This document shows positions 1-5,838 of a stretch of 8,235 nt of DNA, piece by piece (the stretch's first letter is position 1; every line of letters begins with the position of its first letter). The position numbers and the translations under genes were made by a program. This stretch comes from Paracoccaceae bacterium (lineage in GTDB: Bacteria > Pseudomonadota > Alphaproteobacteria > Rhodobacterales > Rhodobacteraceae). Below the pieces are notes generated by a model. That model saw only the letters and a list, made by a program, of their open reading frames with translations, ran no database searches and was not told the DNA's origin. The stretch lies in NCBI GenBank assembly GCA_026982275.1, contig JALSHK010000484.1, forward strand, positions 1 through 8,235, given 5' to 3'.

Positions 1-517
1 GCAGGTTGAGCCACACTTTCTTCAGGGTTCGCCACTCAAGATCGTTGGCTTCCCGCACCTCGGGGGCGATCGGAGGTTTCGGTCCGTAGGTGAACTGAAC
101 ATATTTTCCGCCCGCAGGCATTAACTCAAAGGCCCCTTTGATGATATTGTGCTGCACCGGCACCGGAATGGATAATAGCGGCAGCCCCGAGATTACCATA
201 TTCACATTTTCCAGATCCAGATCGCCAAGCGCCTGCGCGTCCATTTCCAATACATTGCAATCGGGAAATTGCGCTTTCAGAGCATTGCAAAACCCCGGAT
301 TCATTTCAACAATCGTCAAGTCTTGCGGGGCTACACCCGCTGCCAGAATAGCACGGCTGAACACACCTGTGCCAGCGCCGATCTCCACCACTTTGCCAAT
401 ATCCGGCGTGATCTCCGAAACCATTTGCCGCGCCAGCCCTTTGGAAGAGGGCGCAATGGCGGAAGTGCGCTTGGGGTGGCGCAAAAGCTGCCACATAAAC
501 AGAAAAAATTCGCGCAT
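1..517 (-). CDS. SAM-dependent methyltransferase, phospholipid N-methyltransferase-like (3' end missing)
   Basis: A class I SAM-dependent methyltransferase; 172 complete codons are visible and the C-terminus lies beyond the left edge. The opening (residues 1-32, with LLRHPKRTSAIAPSSKGLAR) is typical of the COG3963 phospholipid N-methyltransferase-like group, the PmtA type that methylates phosphatidylethanolamine towards phosphatidylcholine at the membrane. The SAM-binding motif I is VEIGAGTG (residues 44-51), the acidic end of strand 2 is E71, D93 fits the next SAM contact, and SGLPLL (110-115) occupies the motif IV position. The family is about 190-200 residues as I recall, so only some 20-30 are missing. 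The start at 517 is 3 nt after the sspB stop, with AAGG about 10 nt upstream inside sspB, so the two genes are probably cotranscribed and translationally coupled. The motif I fold also resembles rRNA adenine dimethyltransferases, but the motif IV NPPY signature of those is absent. Substrate is inferred, not shown. Confidence 0.8.
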   Translation of the reverse strand, partial: MREFFLFMWQLLRHPKRTSAIAPSSKGLARQMVSEITPDIGKVVEIGAGTGVFSRAILAAGVAPQDLTIVEMNPGFCNALKAQFPDCNVLEMDAQALGDLDLENVNMVISGLPLLSIPVPVQHNIIKGAFELMPAGGKYVQFTYGPKPPIAPEVREANDLEWRTLKKVWLNL

Positions 518-520
518 AGA

Positions 521-973
521 TCAGGAGCCTTTGCGAAAAGCGTCAAGACTGACTACGCCGCCAGCTTCCGGCTTTGGCGGGCCGGGCTCCGGGTCGGGTT
601 GTGGCTCGTCAAATACCGGCTCGAATTTCAGCTGGAATTTTGCGTGCGGGTCTGCAAAGGTTTTGAGTGCGTTAAACGGAATAACCAAAGACTCCCCGAC
701 ACCGTTAAAGCTCAGGGTCACGCCAAACCGGTCATCCAGAATTGCGAGATTGTCAAACCAGTGCTGCATGACGATTGTCATTTCTTCGGGGTATTTTGCC
801 TTCATCCAGCCCGGCATATCTACCCCGGGAACGCGGGTATCAAACACAAATACAAAATGATGCTCCCCGGGCAGACCCTGTTCGCCTACACGAGCCAAAA
901 GCCCTTTCAGCATCTCGCGGAAGGCTTGTTGTATCAGCTTGTTATAGTCGATTTTGTCGTCCATTCGCCCCAT
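521..973 (-). CDS. sspB: SspB, alphaproteobacterial ClpXP protease adaptor
   Basis: A cytoplasmic adaptor that tethers ssrA-tagged and other substrates to the ClpXP protease. The 150-residue protein has the alphaproteobacterial SspB pattern: IDYNKLIQQAFREML near the N-terminus, GLPGEHHFVFVFDTRVPGV (residues 33-51), YPEEMTIVMQHWFDNL (61-76), FGVTLSFNG (83-91) and VIPFNAL (97-103). After the globular domain (to about 118) there is a Pro/Glu-rich linker (about 120-138), then the C-terminal VVSLDAFRKGS. The linker plus conserved tail matches the family design in which the tail docks on ClpX; that this particular tail is the docking peptide is inference. Start choice is open between ATG 973 and ATG 964 (the latter gives MDDKIDY). 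Neither has a good Shine-Dalgarno; 964 is preceded by GGGGCGA only. It is the upstream partner of the methyltransferase gene, 3 nt apart. Confidence 0.9.
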   Translation of the reverse strand: MGRMDDKIDYNKLIQQAFREMLKGLLARVGEQGLPGEHHFVFVFDTRVPGVDMPGWMKAKYPEEMTIVMQHWFDNLAILDDRFGVTLSFNGVGESLVIPFNALKTFADPHAKFQLKFEPVFDEPQPDPEPGPPKPEAGGVVSLDAFRKGS

Positions 974-1089
974 CCGTTTGGCTGTTTGCCGTTGGGTAGC
1001 AGAAAATACAGCGGGGCAAAAGCGAAAGCTTGGGGCCAGACAGGCTTCCCGGGGGAAAAAACAATCGCATCTTGACCCTGCACCTTTCG

Positions 1090-2115
1090 TCAGGCGTTAT
1101 TTTTCAACCATGCAGCTATTTCCTGCAAGGCATCCAGTCCCTGCGGCACCACTTTGGTCATGTTGACAAAACCGTGAATTTGGCCGGGATAGTTCCTGTA
1201 GGTTACATCAACCCCCGCATTTTGCAGCTTTTCCGTATAGATCTCGCCGTCGTTGATCAGCGGATCAAATCCGGCGGTCAGTATATAGGTTTTGGGCAGT
1301 TTGTCGATATTTTCGCCAAACATCGGAGACATTCTCGGATCCTTAACATCCTTCCAGTCTGCGGTATAGGAATCCAGAAACCAGCTCAGCATCTCGGGGG
1401 GCAGCATATAATCCGCACCATGCTCTGTTATTGACGGGTTGGACAAGGTGGCATCCAGCACCGGATAGATCAGCACCTGAAACGCGACCTTCGGCCCGTC
1501 CTTGCCCGCCAACTGCTGGGCGGTGACCGCCGAAAGATTGCCCCCGGCACTATCGCCCCCGACCCCGATGCGAGACGGATCCAGACCCAGCTCTTCGGCC
1601 CGCTCTACCACATCACAAAAGGCTGCCTCGCAATCTTCGGGCGCGGCAGGAAACGGATCTTCGGGGGCATGCCGGTAATTTACCGAAATCACCACGCCGC
1701 CCCACCATTTGGCCAGCTTGCAACAGGTGTGATGATGGCTTTCCAGATCCCCCTGCATAAAACCGCCACCATGAAAATAAAGCATAGCCGGTTGCGGTCC
1801 CTCGGCAGAGGGGTTATCGGTATATAGCCGCGCTTCCAGCGGGCCGGCCGCGCCTTGAACGCTCATATCCTCGATCTTCGCCACCTCGACCTTTACATCC
1901 AGCTTTGCGGCAATGTCGCGCAGCATCTTGCGACCTTCCTCCACCGTTGGAATACCGTCTTTTTCGCGCATATGGCGCACGAGCTTGCCCATCGCATCGG
2001 CTTTTGCGTCAATCATTTCTCCACGATAAATACTGCGTTTCGGATTCAGCTTTTCCACCAGACCTGCAGGCATCAGCACCATCAAGGTCCGGCCGATTGT
2101 TGTAAGTTTTCCCAT
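1090..2115 (-). CDS. Alpha/beta-hydrolase esterase, hormone-sensitive-lipase family (family IV)
   Basis: A 341-residue serine hydrolase, probably a cytoplasmic carboxylesterase for short acyl esters. The oxyanion-hole motif HGGG is at 115-118. The nucleophile elbow GDSAG is at 187-191, making Ser189 the nucleophile. Asp284 in the GFDPLIND segment and His314 in QIHGF complete the triad. YRHAPEDPFPAAPED (147-161) is a hallmark of the HSL/family IV group. All catalytic elements are present and correctly spaced, and the length is normal (about 300-350). Residues 1-80 form the variable N-terminal cap; no signal peptide is convincing. The ATG at 2115 is backed by GGAG at 2126-2123, 7 nt upstream. 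It lies 76 nt downstream of rimO on the same strand and could be read from the rimO transcript or from its own promoter; no clear terminator separates them. The natural substrate cannot be told from the sequence. Confidence 0.93.
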   Translation of the reverse strand: MGKLTTIGRTLMVLMPAGLVEKLNPKRSIYRGEMIDAKADAMGKLVRHMREKDGIPTVEEGRKMLRDIAAKLDVKVEVAKIEDMSVQGAAGPLEARLYTDNPSAEGPQPAMLYFHGGGFMQGDLESHHHTCCKLAKWWGGVVISVNYRHAPEDPFPAAPEDCEAAFCDVVERAEELGLDPSRIGVGGDSAGGNLSAVTAQQLAGKDGPKVAFQVLIYPVLDATLSNPSITEHGADYMLPPEMLSWFLDSYTADWKDVKDPRMSPMFGENIDKLPKTYILTAGFDPLINDGEIYTEKLQNAGVDVTYRNYPGQIHGFVNMTKVVPQGLDALQEIAAWLKNNA

Positions 2116-2191
2116 AATTACGCTCCGTTATTCGTGAATCTGCGACAAGATATCACAGGCTTCAAAAAATAACACCTGTTTTGATTCACAC

Positions 2192-3565
2192 TTAGCGGGC
2201 CAGGATGCGCCCCCACAGATCGTATTCACTACTTTCATCCACCTCGACCATCAGCCTGTCTCCAACGGCCAGACTCTCGAATCCTTCGTCAATAAACAGG
2301 TTTCCGTCAATCTCCGGCGCGTCGGCCCATGTGCGGCAGGTGGCACCCTCGGCGTCGATCCCGTCGATAATCACCTCCAGCCTTTGCCCTACCTTTTGCG
2401 CCAGCCTGGCTTCGGAAATCGTCTGGGATTTTTCCATGAAGCGGTTCCAGCGCTCTTGCTTTAGTTCATCCGGCACATGATCCGGAAGCGCATTGCTGCG
2501 CGCGCCGGCCACGTTTTCATATTGAAAGCAACCCACGCGGTCTAGCCGGGCTTCATCCAGCCAATCAAGCAAGTGCTGGAATTCGGCCTCGGTCTCGCCC
2601 GGATAGCCGACGATGAAGGTGGAACGCAGGGTGATATCGGGGCAATCTGCCCGCCAGCGGGCGATTTCATCCAGCGTTTTGGCGCTGGCCGCAGGGCGCG
2701 CCATGCGCCGCAGCACATCCACATGGGAATGCTGGAAGGGGATATCGAGATAGGGCAATACCAGCCCCTCCGCCATCAGCGGAATCAGCTCGCGCACATG
2801 GGGATAGGGATATACATAATGCAGCCGCACCCATGCGCCAAGGCTGCCCAGATCGCGCGCCAGATCGGTAATATGGGCGCGATGGCCTCTTTCCTCGGCG
2901 TATTTTATGTCCAGCCCATAGGCAGAGGTATCCTGCGAGATCACCAGCAGCTCTTTCACGCCGGCTTCCACCAGCTTTTCGGCCTCGCGCATAATGGCAT
3001 GGGCGGGGCGGCTCTGGAGCTTGCCGCGCATATCGGGGATGATGCAGAATTTGCACTTGTGATTGCAGCCTTCCGATATTTTCAGATAGCTGAAATGGCG
3101 CGGGGTGAGCGAAACGCCGCTAGCCGGCAGCAGATCGACAAACGGATCCGGCGATGGCGGCACGGCTTGATGCACCGCATCCAGCACCTGCTCGTATTGA
3201 TGCGGGCCGGTAACCGCCAGCACGGATGGGTGCGCGCCGGTAATATAATCCGGCTCGGCCCCAAGACAGCCCGTTACGATCACACGGCCATTTTCCGCCA
3301 GCGCTTCGCCAATGGCGGCGAGGCTTTCGGCCTTGGCACTATCCAGAAAGCCGCAGGTATTGACGATCACCGCATCCGCACCGGTATAATCGGGCGAAAT
3401 TGCATAGCCTTCGGCCCGAAGCCGGGTCAGGATGCGCTCGCTATCCACCAGAGCTTTGGGGCAGCCTAGGCTGACCATGCCGATGCGGGGCTGGCCGCTG
3501 CGCGGGGCATCGGGAATGGTCGCGCGGGCGCGGTCGGGGCGGAGATTTGATGGATTTTGGCTCAT
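2192..3565 (-). CDS. rimO: RimO, ribosomal protein uS12 methylthiotransferase
   Basis: A radical-SAM enzyme with two 4Fe-4S clusters that adds a methylthio group to the beta carbon of a conserved aspartate of ribosomal protein uS12 in the cytoplasm. The N-terminal MTTase (UPF0004) domain contains IGMVSLGCPKALVDSERIL (from residue 28), with cluster cysteines C35, C71 (NTCGF) and C100 (VTGCLG). The radical-SAM motif CNHKCKFC places C167, C171 and C174 around the second cluster. The C-terminal TRAM domain covers about 386-457 and ends DLWGRILAR. SLGCPKALVD distinguishes RimO from the related tRNA enzyme MiaB. Length (457) is normal. The start at 3565 has no visible Shine-Dalgarno, but the N-terminus MSQNPSNLRPD matches what I know of Rhodobacterales RimO, so it is kept. 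A TATAGC box directly upstream hints at a leaderless mRNA. The divergent neighbour encodes a small membrane protein. Confidence 0.97.
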   Translation of the reverse strand: MSQNPSNLRPDRARATIPDAPRSGQPRIGMVSLGCPKALVDSERILTRLRAEGYAISPDYTGADAVIVNTCGFLDSAKAESLAAIGEALAENGRVIVTGCLGAEPDYITGAHPSVLAVTGPHQYEQVLDAVHQAVPPSPDPFVDLLPASGVSLTPRHFSYLKISEGCNHKCKFCIIPDMRGKLQSRPAHAIMREAEKLVEAGVKELLVISQDTSAYGLDIKYAEERGHRAHITDLARDLGSLGAWVRLHYVYPYPHVRELIPLMAEGLVLPYLDIPFQHSHVDVLRRMARPAASAKTLDEIARWRADCPDITLRSTFIVGYPGETEAEFQHLLDWLDEARLDRVGCFQYENVAGARSNALPDHVPDELKQERWNRFMEKSQTISEARLAQKVGQRLEVIIDGIDAEGATCRTWADAPEIDGNLFIDEGFESLAVGDRLMVEVDESSEYDLWGRILAR

Positions 3566-3571
3566 AGCGCT

Positions 3572-3577
3572 GCTATA
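3572..3577 (-). promoter_or_regulatory. Possible -10 box for a leaderless rimO transcript
   Basis: On the minus strand TATAGC (3577 to 3572) ends 6 nt before the rimO ATG, so transcription would begin at or next to the A of the start codon. No Shine-Dalgarno is present in this leader, which fits. No good -35 box is visible about 17 nt further upstream. The same bases also form a 5-bp inverted repeat, GCGCT/AGCGC (3567-3571 with 3577-3581). The assignment is inference from position and sequence only. Confidence 0.25.
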
Positions 3578-3818
3578 GCGCAGAAAACCCGCGGCTGGAA
3601 TGGAGAATTGGCGGCCGATAAAGAATTGCGGATAATCAGCGGAATTTCAGCACGAAAGCATAAAGCATCTGCCCTTGATCGCATATCCGGACGAAATAAC
3701 ACTTTCCAGACCCGTATTCAGGGAGTTTCCTGTTTTGTGCAGCAGATTTGCAACAGTTTACCATATTTCCCAAATTAAGAAATTTAATGACTAGCAAACG
3801 CACATATTTGTTTGTAGA

Positions 3819-3866
3819 AGGGGTGTAGCCCCTATGGGCAACCTTTAATTGCGCAATATCTAAGGA
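3819..3866 (+). promoter_or_regulatory. Structured 5' leader of the small membrane protein gene
   Basis: The leader contains a 5-bp hairpin AGGGG-TGTAG-CCCCT (3819-3833), then CCTT (3842-3845), the perfect palindrome ATTGCGCAAT (3848-3857), and the Shine-Dalgarno TAAGGA (3861-3866), 8 nt before the ATG. CCTT is complementary to the AAGG of the Shine-Dalgarno (3862-3865) and also to AAGG at 3818-3821 at the foot of the hairpin, so alternative pairings are possible. No T-run follows the hairpin, so it is not an intrinsic terminator. The palindrome could equally be an operator at the DNA level. A regulatory role is inference; the repeats and the ribosome binding site are plainly visible. Confidence 0.4.
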
Positions 3867-3874
3867 ATGAAAAA

Positions 3875-4081
3875 ATGAAAGCACTCAAACTTGCCGCTCT
3901 CGGCGTAATGGCCGCCGGTTCTTCTATCGCTGGCACCGTAACCTTCGTAGCTCCGGAAGTTGTAGCTATCGAAGAGCCTGCTCGCATGGGCGGTTCCGGC
4001 GCATGGATTATCCCGCTGGTGATCGTAGCTGTTCTGGCCTTGGCGCTTAGCAACAGAGACAACAACACTAACCCGGCTTGA
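3875..4081 (+). CDS. Small exported/membrane protein, 68 residues, function unknown
   Basis: A short but well-supported gene with an ideal ribosome binding site (TAAGGA, 8 nt before ATG 3875) and a strong terminator 36 nt after its stop. The N-terminus MKALKLAALGVMAAGSSIAG reads as a signal peptide with a likely cut after residue 19 (S-I-A before G20). The mature part has a short acidic segment (PEVVAIEEPA, 27-36), a Gly/Ser hinge (about 38-43), one hydrophobic helix (about W44-L58) and a polar tail ending NRDNNTNPA. If the signal is cleaved, the acidic part faces the periplasm and the tail the cytoplasm. From memory, Rhodobacterales carry many small proteins of this plan (signal, VxEE-type acidic stretch, Gly/Ser, single helix) annotated as hypothetical; I could not verify membership. 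An alternative is a two-helix inner-membrane hairpin without cleavage. It stands alone as a transcription unit. Confidence 0.8.
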   Translation: MKALKLAALGVMAAGSSIAGTVTFVAPEVVAIEEPARMGGSGAWIIPLVIVAVLALALSNRDNNTNPA

Positions 4082-4116
4082 TCCTTCGCAGCTGTCGAGC
4101 TTGCTAAAAATTTATT

Positions 4117-4154
4117 AACGGGCGCATCAAAGCGGTGCGCCCGTTATTATTTTG
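4117..4154. terminator. Bidirectional intrinsic terminator between convergent genes
   Basis: A perfect 10-bp inverted repeat, AACGGGCGCA (4117-4126) and TGCGCCCGTT (4136-4145), with a 9-nt loop, extendable by one T-A pair (4116/4146). On the plus strand it is followed by the T-rich ATTATTTTG, closing the small membrane protein gene. On the minus strand it is followed by AATAAATTTTTAG (4116 down to about 4104), so it can also end the ftsE-ftsX-plsC transcript, whose last stop codon is at 4206-4208. Confidence 0.9.
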
Positions 4155-4205
4155 CCCTTGTATTTCGGCCGGCTTCGGTTTTGCCGGCGAAAAATTGTCA
4201 AGCTT

Positions 4206-4934
4206 TTATGATTGTGGCTTGGCATATCCGGCTTCGGCCATCAGCCGGTCGGAATGGGCTTCCACCACCTCTTCCAGCTCGGACAAAAACGCTTTGATCG
4301 GCTTGCCGGCTTTGATCGGCGGCAGAAACTCCATAACAGCGACGCCGGGTTTGCGATACGGGCTTCGCCGCGCCCAGAAAACGCCGGTATTGGTGGCGGC
4401 CGGAATGCAATCCAGCGCGAAACGGTCATATAGCACCCCGGCCCCGACCTTATAGGGCTTTACTGCCCCGGGCAGCACGCGGGTGCCCTGCGGATATATC
4501 ACCGTTTGCCCGGCATCTTTTTGCTGCTTTTCGCCAAGATCGGAAACCATCTTTTTGACCGCACTGCCCTTTTTGCCCCGCGCCACTGCGGTGGCACCGA
4601 TTCGCAGCGCATACAGGCCGATAACCGGGGCAAATACCAGCTCCCGCTTCATAATGAATTTGGCACGGGGCAGATAATTCATCAGCATCATGACATCAAG
4701 AAATGACATATGCTTGGCGCAGACAATCACATCGCCGCGGGGAATTTCGCCCCGGATTTCGACCTTGAGACCACAAATGATCCGCAAATACCAGAATACG
4801 GTTTTGCAATAGGTTTTCATAGCCCAATAGGCGCCGTTCACCGACCAGATCGCCAGCGGCGCAAACAGGATCCCCTGCACCAGCAGGGTCAGATACATCA
4901 GAAAGTCAAATACAATCGAGCGAATGAGCAGCAT
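4206..4934 (-). CDS. plsC: 1-acyl-sn-glycerol-3-phosphate acyltransferase (PlsC-like)
   Basis: Transfers a second acyl chain to lysophosphatidic acid, giving phosphatidic acid at the inner face of the cytoplasmic membrane. The 242-residue protein has an N-terminal hydrophobic segment (about 7-32), the catalytic HX4D motif as KHMSFLD (His75, Asp80), an acceptor-binding region around KRELVFAPVIGLYALRIG (96-113), and the motif III block YPQGTR (147-152), then VLPGAVKPYKVGAGVLYD. The motif III glutamate usual in FPEGTR is glutamine here, and the residue before His75 is Lys rather than Asn; from memory this is common in alphaproteobacterial members. The gene starts 7 nt after the ftsX stop with only a weak ribosome site (TAGGG about 5 nt upstream), so it is probably the translationally coupled last gene of the ftsE-ftsX operon, ended by the hairpin at 4117-4145. 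Other lysophospholipid acyltransferases share the domain, so exact acceptor specificity is inferred. Confidence 0.9.
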   Translation of the reverse strand: MLLIRSIVFDFLMYLTLLVQGILFAPLAIWSVNGAYWAMKTYCKTVFWYLRIICGLKVEIRGEIPRGDVIVCAKHMSFLDVMMLMNYLPRAKFIMKRELVFAPVIGLYALRIGATAVARGKKGSAVKKMVSDLGEKQQKDAGQTVIYPQGTRVLPGAVKPYKVGAGVLYDRFALDCIPAATNTGVFWARRSPYRKPGVAVMEFLPPIKAGKPIKAFLSELEEVVEAHSDRLMAEAGYAKPQS

Positions 4935-4941
4935 GATAACC

Positions 4942-5838
4942 CTAGGTTACGCGGCGCAAATGGTAATGCGCGGCCATTCTGGAGGCAATAAAGGCGGACA
5001 GGCCCGCCAAAAGCGGCACCAAAAGCGGATAGGCCCAATCCAGCCCGCTCAGGGTCAGCCCCGAAAGCAGGCCGCTGGTTTGAGCCGGCGAAGGAAAAAA
5101 TATCAAGGCCATCATTGCCAATACCATCCCCGCCCCGGCCCCAAAGGTGGCGCGCAGGGTAATGCGGCGCACAAAGGCGCGGGCAATATAGGCATCTGTA
5201 GCGCCAAGCAGGCGAAGGGTGCGGATGATGCCCTGATTGGAAGCCAGCGCGTTATTGGCAGAAAGCACCACGATAATCACCGCAATTACCGCCGTCAGCG
5301 CAAGCGATACCGCAACCATAAGCCGCAATCGCTGTGCGGCCTCCAGAATCGGCGCGCGCCAGAAACTGTGATCGTTGAAGCTGGCATCCGGCGCTTCGGC
5401 CTTCAGGCGTAGCAATATGCTTTCCAGATCCACCCCCTCCTCGGCGATACGCACATCTATCAAGCGGGGCAAAGGCAGTGTATCAATCGAAAAACCGCTG
5501 CCAAGCCAGGGTTCGAGCAGCGCAATCTGGGCCGTATCTGCGATAATTTCGGCGCTTTTTATCCCCGGTGTGGTGCGCAAAACCTCCAGTGCGGCGCTGG
5601 TTTGCAGATCCAGCGCTTCGCCTTCAGCCACAATTTGCACCGTGGCCGAGCGCGCCAGATCCAGCGACCAGAAATCGGCCATCCGGCCCACGGCCAGCGA
5701 TAGCGTGAGGGCGAAAACCGCGATAAATGCCATAGCACCCGAAGCCGTGCCCGTCAGCCATGCCGCATTGCCTTTGGGCGGCACGATCTGGTCGGAAGGC
5801 GAACCGCCCAGAATAAAGGCCAGCGGATTTCCACTCAT
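4942..5838 (-). CDS. ftsX: FtsX, cell-division ABC transporter-like permease
   Basis: The membrane partner of FtsE. The complex sits at the division septum and, in bacteria studied, passes ATP-driven changes to periplasmic activators of peptidoglycan hydrolases. The 298-residue sequence has the FtsX topology: about 27 cytoplasmic residues, TM1 at about 28-52, a large periplasmic domain (about 53-170), TM2 at 172-194, TM3 at 225-248, TM4 at 268-290 and a short basic tail. The segment between TM2 and TM3 (RTLRLLGATDAYIARAFVRR, about 206-225) is the typical FtsX coupling region with the LLGAT motif. The ATG at 5838 overlaps the ftsE stop as ATGA and has AGGAG (5850-5846) 7 nt upstream. plsC follows after 7 nt. 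Sequence outside the membrane core diverges widely in this family, so gene order adds weight to the call. Confidence 0.92.
   Translation of the reverse strand: MSGNPLAFILGGSPSDQIVPPKGNAAWLTGTASGAMAFIAVFALTLSLAVGRMADFWSLDLARSATVQIVAEGEALDLQTSAALEVLRTTPGIKSAEIIADTAQIALLEPWLGSGFSIDTLPLPRLIDVRIAEEGVDLESILLRLKAEAPDASFNDHSFWRAPILEAAQRLRLMVAVSLALTAVIAVIIVVLSANNALASNQGIIRTLRLLGATDAYIARAFVRRITLRATFGAGAGMVLAMMALIFFPSPAQTSGLLSGLTLSGLDWAYPLLVPLLAGLSAFIASRMAAHYHLRRVT

Larger units (their letters stand above)
3566..3874. other. 309-nt divergent intergenic region between rimO and the small membrane protein gene
   Basis: No convincing gene lies here. The rimO-proximal half (3566 to about 3720) is of ordinary composition; the half from about 3735 to 3815 is clearly AT-richer, as expected for a promoter region. 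It includes an AT-rich inverted repeat, ATTAA-GAAAT-TTAAT (3774-3788), which could be a protein-binding site. Close to the plus-strand gene there are a GC-rich hairpin (3819-3833), a 10-bp palindrome (3848-3857) and a Shine-Dalgarno (3861-3866). I could not place a sigma70 -35/-10 pair with confidence in the plus direction. Short open frames on either strand here have no family resemblance and weak start contexts. Confidence 0.6.

Noticed and set aside
1020..1031. AAGC-GAAA-GCTT hairpin between sspB and the esterase as a terminator
   Set aside because: The stem is only 4 bp and no proper T-run follows in either direction; not enough to call a terminator.
138..1075. Two long plus-strand open frames (240 and 268 codons) opposite sspB and the methyltransferase
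   Set aside because: They lie antisense to two well-recognised genes, overlap each other in different frames, have no family resemblance and no ribosome sites.
2161..2190. ACAGG/CCTGT inverted repeat with an internal T-run between rimO and the esterase gene
   Set aside because: The T-run sits in the 15-nt loop instead of after the stem, so it does not fit an intrinsic terminator.
2573..3469. A 298-codon plus-strand open frame antisense to rimO
   Set aside because: It mirrors the codon bias of rimO; its translation is rich in scattered His/Gly/Ala/Arg with no motif, and rimO is certain on the other strand.
3636..3884. An 82-codon minus-strand frame in the rimO/small protein intergenic region
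   Set aside because: It overlaps the start and ribosome site of the small membrane protein gene, starts inside it, and has no recognisable features.
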